64,000 bases of DNA from Gyromitra esculenta. Taxonomy: Eukaryota; Ascomycota; Pezizomycetes; Pezizales; Discinaceae. Positions 1-11,204 of the stretch are shown one piece after another. The notes beneath the pieces are model-generated. The model saw only the letters and a program-made list of their open reading frames with translations. It had not been told where the DNA came from and did not search any database. Both the position numbers and the translations under genes were made by a program. How positions within the stretch are numbered: the stretch's first letter is position 1; every line of letters starts with the position of its first letter. The stretch covers positions 2,334,504 to 2,398,503 of the forward strand of contig JBCAML010000005.1 in NCBI GenBank assembly GCA_038503075.1, in the 5' to 3' direction.

Positions 1-1191
1 GTTCGGCAAATCGGACCCAAAATAGAAGGCTGCAGTTGGACAGCATTTCGATAACGATAACTGGACGTCAATCTGATGATGGCGGGGCTGCACAGGGATA
101 GGCGATGCGAATCATCGATGGTGAATCGAACGTTAGCCAAATCCCTCCAGTTCAATTCAGTTCAATTCAATTCAACGTCCAACATTGCAATTGGGTACCG
201 GGATCGGTCAAAAATGTGCGATTGTGCAGATGAATGCTTTCCCATGTTAGAAAAGCCTATTTGATCTCCGATTCTATCGAAATCTCGTCCCAGATGGGAT
301 GCATCTTTTACCGGCAGTAGCTCATCGTGGCACCCACACCTCAGCAATCACGACACCTCACTCGGCGTGATGACGGCATTGGGAACCCCCTCAGTCAAGG
401 AATTCATCGTTTTAATCGAATTCTACCATTCTGAACAAAGTTGCGATTTTGTTTTGTGCTTAGTTTGTTGGGATGAAAGACTTGATGATCATGAATCTTC
501 TACGTACGAACAAGATACAACTTCTCTTGAAAAAAATCTGCAGCGGAAATTTTTTTTTTGAAGATCAAATTTGAGAATGAGGGGGAATTCACGTCTGATG
601 AGATCCTAAGAATCGATAATTTCCCTTCCCCTATATTCGCAGTCAGCTTCGTGGCCAAGCAGACGAGCGAGATATCTCCAAATTCACAATTTTGTGCCTA
701 CCTCTGCCCCGGAGAAGTTGTAGCCCTTTCTCAAGAATATGATCAAACATGAATCTCCCCTCCCCTCTCCCCTGAATGAATTTTCTTTGCAATTGACGGT
801 CGGTTGACTTCTCGGGCAGCGGAATGCCCGAAAAGCTTCAATGACATTCCTTTCTGCCCTGTGGCATCTTCTAAACACCATTCAGTCGCCCATACGACAC
901 ACCATTAACGAGAAAACTGAGATAAATATGAAATTGGGGAGAGGGGAGGGTGTGTGCGGGGACAGTATCGAGAGAGGAGGGGATAGCGAAGCTTTTAAGG
1001 ACGAATATCCTGCATACAAAATTTGGACATTGGTGGATGTTTATGTCTGCCAACATATTCGAGGAGGAGGAAGATCGAGGATGAAGATCCCCACACTATG
1101 CCAAGCCTCGCTTTCCCTCCCCCACCACCTCCCACCACCCTCCCTCCCTGTGCAAAATCTCTATAAATATCAAGAGGAATTCTCACAAATT
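1..1191. other. Gene-free left edge
   Basis: I see no gene in this stretch. Short open frames on both strands lack any family resemblance or codon regularity. A small run of CAATT-type repeats lies at about 147-178. The stretch may hold the 3' flank of the small Cys-rich gene that ends at 1192 on the minus strand. Confidence 0.6.
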
Positions 1192-1443
1192 CTACCCCCG
1201 CTCGGCGCCTTCAGATGATTCCCCAGTTTTCGCATCGTCGATGCCCTCCATCCACTCCATCACCTGATGATATTTCTTCTCCTTGTCCCGCATATAGCAC
1301 GTCGGACAGAGCGTATCCGCCTGGACCTGATCCGTGTTTTCGTTTGTGGAGGGGTGTGGGTTCGCTTTGCATCTGGAGTCTGTTGCCGCTTTGTTCTGGA
1401 ACTTGTGGCGACAGTGGTAAGTCGTTGTGGTGTAACGGCACAT
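1192..1443 (-). CDS. Small Cys/His-rich protein, MC-x2-T-x5-C-x-H family (member 1)
   Basis: This single-exon frame encodes 83 residues and starts MCRYTTTTYHCRHK. That start has the same layout as three genes on the plus strand at 7.2-9.3 kb: Met-Cys, Thr at position 5, then C-x-H at positions 11-13, followed by a middle Cys and a C-x2-C pair (CPTC, near residue 46). The spacing suggests a small zinc-binding fold, which is inference. Small orphan proteins with this kind of start are, from general knowledge, common in Pezizomycotina and have no assigned function. The start has an A at -3, and a TATA-like ATATAAAA lies about 90 bp upstream. This member has CRH where the others have CGH. The C-terminus is acidic and unstructured. 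A shared family start, rather than length, is the reason for calling it a gene. Confidence 0.6.
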   Translation of the reverse strand: MCRYTTTTYHCRHKFQNKAATDSRCKANPHPSTNENTDQVQADTLCPTCYMRDKEKKYHQVMEWMEGIDDAKTGESSEGAERG

Positions 1444-2820
1444 GTTGCTTCCCTTCAGATTCTCGTTGGGGCTGGGGAGAGACGAGGTGGTTACTTGGTG
1501 AGCTTTGAGTTTTCGCGTAGTTTTTTTAATTTTTATATGTATGTATTTTAGATTTCCCGTGAGAATAAGATCTTCGCTCTCAAATTGCGAATCTGCTCAC
1601 GAGGCGGAGAGAGAGGAGGGGGGGTAACGGGTCGAGGAGGACAGTCAAGCAGGGGGTATGTCTAGAATCGTGCTGATAAAAAAAATCAGAGATCAGTCTG
1701 AAGTCACGGATATTTATACTCACCCGACCAGGATAACCTTCAGGATCATCGTGTCGAAACTAAACCCTTTTCCATTCCCACGCTGAACAGGTTAGAACAG
1801 TTGGCAACGGGGGGGGGGGTGGGTGGGGGGTGAGGGGATACGGTACGAGAGCTCTCATGACAATAGTTAGCTAGCTAGCTAGCTAGGCAAAGGGTATCGT
1901 GAACGAGGCACGGGAAAAAAAAATGGTGGCCATTTCGACATGTCACTAAATAACCACGGTTCGATATATTGCCTGAGAGCCCCGCCTCCTCGGAGGGGAA
2001 AAAGTAGATGTAGGCCTATCAAGCTCTGCAGAATTAGATCTAGAAGTTTCAAGAGTAGTTCGATCTTGATCGTGTCGGGCCCAACAACACGTCTACCGAC
2101 ACATGGTTCTTTTTTTCTTTCTTTTCTTTTGTTTTCTTGTGGAGGTGGAGAAGGGGGCAGTGGTGGAGGCCATTGGGCATTTGACGGGAGCCGTGAGGTA
2201 ATCCTTGTAAGGCACAGCTAAGAACCGTACATACACACATCAGTGCTGCAGGCTGGAATTGCAAAAAATAACTGCCAAATAAACAACCTCCCCCACCATG
2301 GACCACGTGAACAGTACCAGGTTATCGTGGCACTTAAGAAGAGTAGCTAGGAGGCTGATTCCAGCTGAAGAGGAAGACGGAATCCCTCTCTCGCTCCCCC
2401 TCTGTCTCCCTCCCTCCCTCCCCCCCTCCCCCAGACTCATTTCAACTCGGGCGGACAGAGGGGAAAGCTTCTCCCCAAGTTCCACCGGAGGTCCACCCGG
2501 AGCCGGTTTCACGGAGGGTTATAGTGATCGGTTTGTGTTTAATGGTCGCGGAAAACGTTTTCGTGAAAGCAAGAATTCTGATTTGAGCAACGTCCCTATC
2601 AAACGTTATCACCGTTTGCGATGCATCACTTCCGAGGCTGTTCCTGAGCCTCACGGTCCGCACGGCTGGAATGGGTGTGGAGTGGGCATATAAGTCTACT
2701 GTGCTCGCTCGCTCGCTGCAGCAGATGTCATCATGCCTAAGTGCAGTTTGTGTCATATATTCGTGCCCACATTCATATTGCAGGCTGTGTCTGACTTTCA
2801 ATGGACCATGGTAGCTGTCA
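1444..2820. other. Intergenic, simple-sequence rich
   Basis: No gene is recognisable. The stretch holds a G-tract with T interruptions (about 1809-1830), a TAGC tetranucleotide repeat (about 1867-1886), and a long pyrimidine tract of CTCCC units (about 2388-2440). Open frames here are low-complexity translations of these tracts. Confidence 0.6.
1531..1539 (-). promoter_or_regulatory. TATA-like element upstream of the minus-strand small Cys-rich gene
   Basis: The minus strand reads ACATATAAAA about 90 bp before the ATG at 1443. Two paralogues at 7180 and 9003 have a TATA element at a similar distance (105-107 bp). Confidence 0.4.
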
Positions 2821-2910
2821 GGCGGGGTTAGGGTTGTATCGTCGATCTGCGATCTCGAGATCTTGAGGCTTATCTTATCGATAAGCGAGGCGCAACCCTA
2901 ACCCCCGTCC
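2821..2910. repeat. Inverted repeat built on TTAGGG-type motifs
   Basis: CGGGGTTAGGGTTG at about 2824 and its reverse complement CAACCCTAACCCCCG at about 2893 face each other across some 55 bp. The spacer itself holds small palindromes (ATCTCGAGAT and CTTATCGATAAG). The unit lies about 275-360 bp before the P450 start. It could be a folded-back MITE remnant, a telobox-type regulatory pair, or a repair scar. Confidence 0.6.
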
Positions 2911-3179
2911 TCGCCCCCCTCCCGTCTCCCATCTCGTCCCACCAACATTTTGACTTCTCTCCCTCCCTCACCTCCACTCTCCATCTTCATGCGTCCATGC
3001 AAAGCACAGGGAGTGTGGCAGGCCAGATGACACCTGGCCAACATGAATGAATGATCATGGTCTGGACACGCTCAGTCAATTGCCCTGTTATTCACGGTGA
3101 TATCCCCCCGTTCTACATCTCAATTCCAACATACAACACCCCCAGCGTCCAGCCCAACATAAGCTAACTCAATATCAAA

Positions 3180-4854
3180 ATGTTTACATCTTGGATTATC
3201 CTTTTCTTCCCCGCCCTCTATGTCCTGCATGTAATCTGTGAATACCTCAGCTCCCCTCTCCGCAGTGTCCCAGCCGCACACCCAACTGCCCCCTTCTCCC
3301 GTCTCTGGATCCTCTCCAAGAAACTCACAAATCAGAGCAACCGCTCGATCCACAAGGCACATCTAAAGCATGGCCCTGTCGTCCGTCTCGGTCCCGAGGA
3401 AGTCTCCATAAATGACCTGGGACTCGTGAAGGCTGTCTACTCGGCTGGGAGCGGGTTCGATAAGCCACCCTGGTACCACATTTTCACCAATTATGGGTTC
3501 GGTCCCCACTATTCCTTTTCCCTCTTAATTTCTACCAGCGCCTGGGAGAGAGCTCATGGATTCTTGTGTGTGTATATGCAACACGTAGATCACCGCCCAT
3601 GTTCGCTCTGATCCATGGCAAGCCACATGCACAGAGGAAGAGGATGTTGTCGAACATCTACTCGAATTCCTCCATTTTCAATTCCTCGGCCCTCGCTGTG
3701 ACGACCCGGACCTTTCTAGAGCTGCACTTGATCCCGTTATTATCGTCGCAACATACGCATGAGGTACACGATCTATACAATGCGTTAGCGATGGATTTCG
3801 TTACTGCTTATCTGTTCACATCGCGCCACTCGACCCGTTTCCTCGAAAACGAACGAGAGCGACACCATTTTTTTGTGGATCTCTATCAATCAAGGCGGAG
3901 ATACTTTGCCTGGAGCAGCGAGCTACCGGGGCTTGTATGGCTCGTCGAGAAGGCCACATTTGGCTATTTCCCTATCGTTCCAGCATGGGTGGCCGATGTG
4001 AACGCCGAGATCGAGGACTGGAATATGAAGATGTGCGAAGCCTGTGAAAGAGATATTGCCGAAAGCAAAACAGGCGACGAAGACTGCGTGTATTACCGAC
4101 TTCGTGCGAACGGTGCAATCTCGAAGACAGAAGCGGCAAGTGAGATTCTAGATCATATCGGTTAGTTCTATGTCTTGAACCCCACCTGCAGAATAGATAT
4201 TAACAACTTATCAGGCGCTGGCCACGAGACCACCGGTGTGGCATTGACATACATAACGTATCATCTCTCCCTTTCTACTCGTCGTCAGGCCCTCCTGCGC
4301 ACTGAACTCGCTTCCGTCGATGCATCAGCCACATTCAAGCAGGTTGATTCGCTCCCACTCCTCGATGCCATCGTACTCGAAACTCTTCGTCTCAATTCCC
4401 CTATTCCCGGTTCTCAGCCACGGATCACGCCGAAGGCTGGATGCACGCTCGGTGGATACCACATCCCAGGAGGCATAAGAGTCGCAGCCCAAGCCTGGAG
4501 TCTCCACCGTGAATTTTGGTCAGACCCCGAAGTGTGGCGACCGGAAAGATGGCTGGATGGTTCTGGGAATAAGGAAGAAGGCGAGAAGTGGCTGTGGATG
4601 TTCGGCAGTGGAGGCAGAGGATGCGTAGGTAAGTGGTTGGCATTCTATGAGATGAAGATGACGCTTGCCGCGATCTACTCGAGATTTGAGACTTCGATTG
4701 AGAATGACGATGGGATTGAGATGGACGATCGGTTAGTTATTTTATTTACCCTTCTTTCCCTCTTTTGTGATGCGAGGCTGATGAGGGTGTATGCGGCAGG
4801 TATACGACTGGACCGGTATCGAACCAACTGCTAGTGAGGTTCCACAAGTTATGA
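3180..4854 (+). CDS. Cytochrome P450 monooxygenase
   Basis: This gene encodes a haem-thiolate monooxygenase, probably anchored in the ER by the hydrophobic N-terminus (MFTSWIILFFPALYVLHVI). Exons are 3180-3496, 3589-4160, 4215-4731 and 4800-4854, giving 486 residues, a normal length for fungal class II P450s. Visible landmarks are the I-helix AGHETTG (near residue 300), the K-helix ETLR (E352-R355), the PERW region, and the haem loop FGSGGRGCVG with the ligand Cys433. The last exon restores the family's typical C-terminal strand (YTTGPVSNQLLVRFHKL). The first donor is GTTCGG, which is weak but gives exact continuity (NYG-SPPMFAL). No biosynthetic backbone gene adjoins it, so the substrate is unknown. 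Such P450s usually act in secondary metabolism or xenobiotic oxidation. The gene appears intact. Confidence 0.93.
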
Positions 4855-7179
4855 TTAACGTGGTTTGATATGATTAGATGTAAATGATTGTGATGTTACG
4901 GCTTGATCTCTACCCATACCTCATGATTCATGATCCATGATGGTGTACCTGAACGATAATTTTTTTCTTTCTTTTTATGCGCTTACAGACGCGTTTCTTT
5001 GGATGACAGTTTGTTGAAAAGAAAATAATAGGAAAATGTATTTGAACTTTTGTTTTTTTTTAATCTATCTTATCCTTCAACCGGGGACAGCAGATACTCT
5101 GCATCTTGCAGGTCATTTACCCGCCCGGCGTATATCAAGTGATAAGATCAATCGAGAATACAACGGCGGGAAAAAAAAACAATTACCAGGCATGTGTATA
5201 GATTCAGCAAAGATCTAGAAGAGTAGAAGGCTGCGGAACTTTAAGCCGAAGAAAATCCCTGCAGCCTCATAGGATGCTTCGAACCACGAGCTATAGTCCT
5301 GATATCTGGGATTTGTTTGAGGTATACCTTTCCCTCGCTAACACCATTCCACTCACGCCCCTTAGAAATCGCAGTCCCGTCGCCCATGTCGCCTGATAGC
5401 AATACAGTCCTTCCCAATCTCCCCGCAAGTCGCAGCAGACGCAGACCAGCCGTAGTCGGCTTCATACAGCGATCGCTATCAGATCCATATTCGATCTGTA
5501 AACATCTCTCGGAGCAGTTATTGAAGGATCCAGAAGCGATAATAATATCGGATGACGTTGGAGAGTCAGTGTTAGTTGCATATCCCGTCGTATCCATTCG
5601 CAACGATACTTTCAAACAAGATGTATGCGAGGTATTGGCACGTAATAACTGAACGTGATCAGTTTCTTTGGGCTCTAAGAAACGGATAATTACGAGGATG
5701 AAGAAAAGTAGGAATAGGGTGACGGGGCTGCGAGGGATCTGTACTCTAGGTTCTCATCCTAACTGTGGCTGTTCGGGGGCGGGGGTGTGGAAATGCCATA
5801 GAGATTACTATTATTCTGTGCGACGGCCTGGAGGATTTGGATTAAGCATATCTTATCACTGATTACGCTGAGAGATCAAATCTCTTGGTCAGAGATCTGT
5901 AATATACAAAAGAGAGGCTCCGTGGGGGAAACCATCTAAAACCGAGTCATGAGCTGTGATCCAACCGCCACTTTTTAGAGAAAAGCCCTCTGCGGCTTGG
6001 CAGAAACTGGGGGCTGTGATTCGAGACTTGATATTTCTGCTCAACACTCTCCAACTCGAAAATTTGAATGCAATTGCAATAACCGAACCCACCTCGCCCT
6101 CTCCCTATTGGCTCCTGTCCGTAGGCACAATTGCGTCATGAGAGAAGGTCGTGGGATCTCGGCTCCCCCAAGCTGCTCGTTTTCGAATGCAGGGTGATCA
6201 TGTTAAACACGTAACCTAGCATGAAGCGATAAGCCATAGCATTTCAAGCCATGAAGCCACAGCGTTCTTCTGGGACACATGATATTGAAGCCTATAACAT
6301 GTGTGTTATAGCTTACGGTGGAATCAGTGGCGAATGTATTGTATGCGGGGTGTCTCGGGGGGGTTCTCTTTAATCCTTCTAACCATACACTTTTGGGTAC
6401 ATGTATTCTTAAAGCTGATATGATCTATTCCGCTTGCCGTCACAGGCCATGGATGTGTCCTGACTGGATGGTTTTCTGAAATATAATTGGAGGTCAACAC
6501 TAACCCTAACCCTATAATCTTTCATGTAAACCAACAAGAGTGTACACCTCTCACATTCTAATATTGGCAACTTGAATCAAAATTTCACCTCTAGAGCCTA
6601 GTGCCACGCCGTTTCAGCCCCGAGTTTTTCCATGAAAAAAACTTGAATCCATGTTATTGTGCTGAGTGGTTGTAGTCTCGCCGGTCCAATTTCTACTAAA
6701 TACATGTAGTTGTCGGTAAGATCTCGCTCACACGAGTACGTATAATAGACTTTAGTATTCCTCATACTACGCACTAGATGATGAAAGATACTGCTATGTT
6801 TTGGGTTCTTGATGTCTTAAATTACTCAATCGCAGCCACAATATGCCCAATTGACCAATTAAAATTGTTCAGGGGACAGATGTCTAACATTCATAGACCT
6901 CAGAGGTCATGATGTGAACTTGAGAAGATTTCGTATAAACCCTTCCGCTTATTTATTCTTCATCTTGATCCCTTTTCTCTTGCCCCCACTACTATATTTC
7001 ACCATGGAATTAATTACCAAACCAGGCTGGAAAACTCGGGTTTTACTGGACCCTCAGACACCCCCGGAGCACTATATAATCTCCATAAACTTCTAAGGAG
7101 AGTAAATCACTCAACTCACACTTTCATATCAACTTATACCATCACATCAACTTCTACAGACGTCAACATCAGCAACAAA
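4855..7179. other. Intergenic, no convincing gene
   Basis: Frames open on both strands at 5241-5652 (111 and 124 residues) overlap each other and match no family I know. A CCCTAA run (about two and a half units) lies at 6500-6515, and a short hairpin (CTATAACATGTGTGTTATAG) at about 6294-6313. A TATA element for the next gene lies at the right end. Confidence 0.55.
7073..7080 (+). promoter_or_regulatory. TATA box of the 7180 gene
   Basis: TATATAAT lies 107 bp upstream of the ATG at 7180, inside an otherwise ordinary leader. Confidence 0.5.
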
Positions 7180-7671
7180 ATGTGCATCATCACTATCATC
7201 ACCTTTGACTGTGGGCATCAGCTACTCGGCTCCGTTCCCTCAAACCGGCTTTGTGAAGCTACGCCGTGTGTTGCGCCTCCAATCCTAAGAGCTAGATACT
7301 TGATCTGCAAAAGCTGCGAGGAACTCAATGAGATCTTCAGATTGCCTACCACTGATTCCGACGAAATTTCTGATTACCAGTCTGGCTACCACCACTCCTG
7401 TGGAAATCCGATGGACTCCGACTCCGACTCAGTGCTTAGCGGCGACCCGAGCCCAGATAACAGTTTTGGGGATGCCGTTATGTCTCGTGAGCTAATAAAT
7501 CCTTTCATTTCCTGTCCTGCTAATCCGGAAGAGGACAGAGTAGTAGAGTTTGTGCCACCGTCCACCGATGACTCCATGGATATCGATGAGTTGAGTGATG
7601 GAGCTTATGTGGATCGGCTGCTTCAACACTTTGAATCTGAAATATTTGGCGTTACTAACATCATGCAGTAA
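7180..7671 (+). CDS. Small Cys/His-rich protein, MC-x2-T-x5-C-x-H family (member 2)
   Basis: This is a single-exon gene for 163 residues. The N-terminal module begins MCIITIITFDCGHQ and continues with a Cys pair near residues 25-30 and a C-x2-C (CKSC, about residue 45). Four to six Cys plus His in about 45 residues suggest one small zinc site. From residue 50 on the protein is acidic and Ser/Asp-rich (DSDEIS, DSDSDS, DDSMDIDE) and probably disordered. It is the longest of the four family members here. A TATA box lies 107 bp upstream, and the ATG has A at -3. It sits head-to-tail with two paralogues, which points to local duplication followed by strong divergence. Function is unknown. An acidic tail would suit protein-protein contacts or transcriptional activation, but that is only a guess. 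Confidence 0.75.
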   Translation: MCIITIITFDCGHQLLGSVPSNRLCEATPCVAPPILRARYLICKSCEELNEIFRLPTTDSDEISDYQSGYHHSCGNPMDSDSDSVLSGDPSPDNSFGDAVMSRELINPFISCPANPEEDRVVEFVPPSTDDSMDIDELSDGAYVDRLLQHFESEIFGVTNIMQ

Positions 7672-8149
7672 TTTTGCTTAGAATGTTGTATCAAAAGATA
7701 TGGATGTTTTGGGTAGTTTTCTTTTATTTTTTTCCTTTGTAACTTTTAGAGTTATTAAGGAGATATAGTTGCTTAATTATAATACCATAGAATTTACAAA
7801 AAATATTTATCTCGAACTACAAGTACATGTACCTATATCATAAAGCGACCCCTCTATGATTCGATCCTCATACAACGCGACAGAGCCCCCTTACCGTTGG
7901 ATGCATATGCGCAACGAGCCGCCTTTCTCAAGTCCGGTATATCAACTCATTCTATGTTTAACGTTAACCTGAAATCATCAACCCACCCACCCAGAACAGA
8001 GAATTCTAGCACCCCACCCCTAGTCCCACGACCCCCACCTTTTTTAATCCTTCGCAGCCCAACAACACGCACTCCTACGCTCCCTCCATAAGCCCGATAC
8101 GAAGAATAACACCAAGCCAGTTTAAACTCACCAACGTCTTCCGTCAGTA
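7672..8149 (+). other. Spacer between small Cys-rich genes
   Basis: Nothing beyond AT-rich 3' flank and a pyrimidine-rich leader is seen. The short open frame at 7897-8091 is Pro/Thr low complexity and is probably 5' leader of the next gene. Confidence 0.5.
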
Positions 8150-8452
8150 ATGTGCATCCATACCATCAAAACCTATAGCTGCGGCCACGCGGTACGCCGA
8201 TGTAGAAAGACCAGAGCAACCTGCTTCATTACTCCTTTACCCATCCGCCATCCATCGGAGTACCGCTGTCTTGAGATCTACTCAGTCTGCAATGCGTGTT
8301 ACTATGAACAGCTTGAGGGCCAATCACCTTCGAGGGAAGAAATCGAGGCTGCTCTCGATGAGGGCTATTTTGATTCAAAGGTAGGGGATTCTACCAACGA
8401 TAGCACGATTAGAGACGGGGTTGATGCGAGGGATGGCAGTAGCGGGAACTAA
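8150..8452 (+). CDS. Small Cys/His-rich protein, MC-x2-T-x5-C-x-H family (member 3)
   Basis: This single-exon gene encodes 100 residues, beginning MCIHTIKTYSCGHAVRRC. It shares the paired start MCIHT with member 4 at 9003, and the CGH triplet with members 2 and 4. Further Cys residues follow at CFITP, YRC and a C-x2-C (CNAC, near residue 49). The region between the two Cys clusters is Arg-rich. The C-terminal 40 residues are acidic and low complexity. No clear TATA element is visible. The spacing of about 480 bp to the previous gene and 550 bp to the next in the same orientation fits tandem duplication. Function is unknown. Confidence 0.7.
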   Translation: MCIHTIKTYSCGHAVRRCRKTRATCFITPLPIRHPSEYRCLEIYSVCNACYYEQLEGQSPSREEIEAALDEGYFDSKVGDSTNDSTIRDGVDARDGSSGN

Positions 8453-8892
8453 AAGAAAGTAGAGGTGAGTTTACCGGTTGCGTGTTTTTTTTCCGTGGTT
8501 GTGTGTAGTTTGTGGGTGGAAGGCTGACGTGATTTTGATTCGAATGCGTCCTCGTAGCAGATTGGGGGGGTTGCGTGAAGTGCATAAATGTCGTGCATTT
8601 TCCTAACATGAAGGAGGCCGAGTGGTTGCGTTTCCTTGTAGAAGTCATAGATTTCCATGTAATTATACTCGTGAATTCAAAGTAAAAGTCTCAGGGCGGT
8701 GTCTTTCGTTTGGTTCACAGGGCTAGCATTCCTTCCCCTAATAGTTGAAGCATCGAGTTGCCGCACCATTAAGGGGCTCGTATTCCAAACATCTTATGGT
8801 ATACTAGTACCATTCGTCATTGAGGATTCAAATCTTTTTCAAGTTATTCCAATCGCGAAATTCAAGAACGCACTTATATAGCTGTATCCCTG
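8453..8892. other. Spacer between small Cys-rich genes
   Basis: No gene is seen. Open frames on both strands at 8409-8881 are unsupported. The right end leads into the TATA element for the 9003 gene. Confidence 0.5.
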
Positions 8893-8902
8893 CATATAAA
8901 TA
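8893..8902 (+). promoter_or_regulatory. TATA box of the 9003 gene
   Basis: CATATAAATA lies about 105 bp before the ATG at 9003, the same distance as in the 7180 paralogue. Confidence 0.5.
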
Positions 8903-9002
8903 CCTCGCAGGGTCTCCATTCAGTAAAGGATCTTCTCCCCCCCACCACCACAACTCCCAAATTACACGATTACCGAACAAAAAGCAAAAACGTAACAGAA
9001 AC

Positions 9003-9269
9003 ATGTGTATTCACACCCAAGTCAACTTTGTCTGTGGACACTCAACGCAAAGCTTGCGTTATACATCTCTTCAGTGCTGTATCGCTAGACACAATTCGCC
9101 TCCTACTATGGAATGGAAAGAAGAGTTGTGTAAAAAATGTAAAGTGAGAGATTTCAAGGAAGACATGGTACGAGTAACCCAGTGGCTTGGCGAAATCCAG
9201 CCCTATGAAGCTGTGACTATACTTGCACCGGAGGAACCTACACGTATTAACGAGCCCACTAAAATATAA
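9003..9269 (+). CDS. Small Cys/His-rich protein, MC-x2-T-x5-C-x-H family (member 4)
   Basis: This single-exon gene encodes 88 residues, beginning MCIHTQVNFVCGHS. A Cys-Cys pair (QCC, near residue 27) and a C-x2-C (CKKC, near residue 46) complete the family pattern, and the C-terminus is mostly acidic. I chose the ATG at 9003 over the frame's earlier start because all four paralogues begin exactly at Met-Cys, because A is at -3, and because a TATA element lies 105 bp upstream. The gene ends 260 bp before the 5' target-site duplication of the LINE, so the insertion did not disrupt it. Function is unknown. Confidence 0.72.
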   Translation: MCIHTQVNFVCGHSTQSLRYTSLQCCIARHNSPPTMEWKEELCKKCKVRDFKEDMVRVTQWLGEIQPYEAVTILAPEEPTRINEPTKI

Positions 9270-9529
9270 TCTGTGGGATTTATTAGCTTACGATAGTACT
9301 GGAATGAATTAGCATACGTACCGTAGTATATACATATCGTCGAGCTGGAGATATATGTGAATTTAAAATAGCTTAACGATCATATAGGAACATGTAACTA
9401 CTCGTGGGTTTATTAAAAATTACTACTTATCCCCGAAATCGCTTGCCTCTCGTAGGATCTGGCATCGTTGATATCTTCTCCTGTAAGAGGATGCAAAAAA
9501 AACACTAGGCCTATATATACAACAAAGTT

Positions 9530-9546
9530 ATCAATGCTACATACAA
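9530..9546 (+). repeat. LINE target-site duplication, left copy
   Basis: ATCAATGCTACATACAA, 17 bp, is identical to 14733-14749 and immediately precedes the element. Confidence 0.9.
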
Positions 9547-9547
9547 C

Positions 9548-11130
9548 ATGCTCCGTCTCCTCTACACAATTTTTTCTGAAAAAACACCTTCCTATTCGGG
9601 AAAGCCAACCTTCTCGCAAAACTCAAAATACCATCTTAGCTCTCTAAAAACCAGCTTCACCGTAGCATTAGTGATGACTGATTCGTCAACCTTCGCTTCT
9701 TTATCGGTGGCAGAAATCTTTCTACCACCTCTTTCCTTCCACCAGTCTCCTCTGCTCCATCCAGAGCCAATTCCCCCGCTAGACCTTCAACACCAACTCT
9801 CATCCCATCCGGCGTTTTGACCGAATTCAAGAGCTTCTAAACAAGCTCATCTCACAATCTCCACTTGGACAAACGTATTGCTCCCATCTTCAAGATGTAG
9901 CACTAGCCGACCCTTCGCGCACGGAAGCCATCCTCATTGCGTTGGCCATCAATACAACTCACCTCCTTTCATCCACGACGCTCGACTTTCCAAAACTAAG
10001 AAATTCTCTCTTCAACCCCATCAATCGAGCCCCAACCCAATCGCAAAATCCCATCCAACTGAACCAAATCCAAGCAGCCATCTCGAATCTGTCGGACAAG
10101 GTTTCCTCTCAAGCCAAACGTTCCTCGGAACAATCAGTCCCGCTCCACCCTCCCGCCAAGAAGCTTTAAAAACCTTTGCCGAGGCGGCTAAATCTGCACC
10201 CGCAAAGACCAACACAAAGAACTGCCGCGCACCAAAGCAGATGCAAACAACCCAAAAAAAGACACTGCGAAAAAGCCGCCTCGCCCTTCCAACGCCGAAA
10301 GACGTTGCTTCTCGCTCCAACGCCGCCCATTTACCGAATCGGCTGTTCTTGCCGCATCACTCCTCGTTGCGGTTGGACGCGCTTCTACGAGCCGCCCAAT
10401 TCTCCAATTCATACTCAGTTGCCCTATCCCTTACTGTTAACGATCGTGGAACTATTACATTCACCGCCAACCCTTCTACTCCTGCCTCCGCATTTGTTCC
10501 CTACTTCGCCGCTATTCTAAAAACCCTCAACGAAACATGTCCCATTGGCGACAACCCATTCAACCCCGTCAGAACTGCGCCAACTGATGTTAACGTAGTA
10601 ATCCACAACATTCCCACCTTTGCACTACTGGGAAGAAGCGAAAGAAGCCCACGCTATCCGAAGCCATCCTCTACGCCGCTGACATACAAATCACCGGCGC
10701 GCGTTACCTCAAAACCGACCCTGCCGTCCGAGCAGCAAAGAAAACTACATCTGTAGTAATTTCCTGCTCTATTGATGACGCAAAAAAAATCGGCTCATCT
10801 ATTAAACTCTTTTCGCGGCCACGCAAAACGAACCTTATGTGGTCAGCCTCACCTTCAACCCAATGCAAGAAATGCTGGGGTTTCGGCCATGCCACCGCCG
10901 GATGTAAATCACCAGACACTATCTGCCCCATCTGCTCGAACCACCACCCTCGTCACGAACACCGTTGCTCCATCCCAACCTGCCCTGGTGGTGGAGCTGA
11001 GAAAGCCATTATCAACTGCTGCGCAGTATCTCCATCAATCTGCATCAACTGCAACGGCAACCATACCGCTACAGACCTCCAATCGCCCACGCGCGCGATT
11101 CGGGAGAAATCTAGTATTTCGTCACTGTAC
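9548..11130 (+). pseudogene. LINE ORF1 (Gag-like nucleic-acid-binding protein), frameshifted
   Basis: Fragments of one protein are spread over several frames. An N-terminal Ser/Pro-rich part (9548-10170) is followed by a basic middle and then a run of zinc knuckles at about 10864-11075. That run starts C-x2-C-WGFGH-x4-C and continues with CPICSNHHPRHEHRC, CPGGG and CINCNGNH. This knuckle arrangement is typical of fungal LINE ORF1 proteins, which coat the element RNA. Frame changes occur near 9820, 10170 and 10756, and stops interrupt the middle. Confidence 0.88.
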
Positions 11131-11204
11131 CACCTCCTGATACCTCCATGTCGAGCGAATAAATATGTCCCCCAGAAAGAACAAACCTCTACTTCACCCT
11201 CACC

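Noticed and set aside
5241..5652. Overlapping open frames of 111 and 124 residues
   Set aside because: They oppose each other, lack any family motif or splice partner, and have no promoter-like signal.
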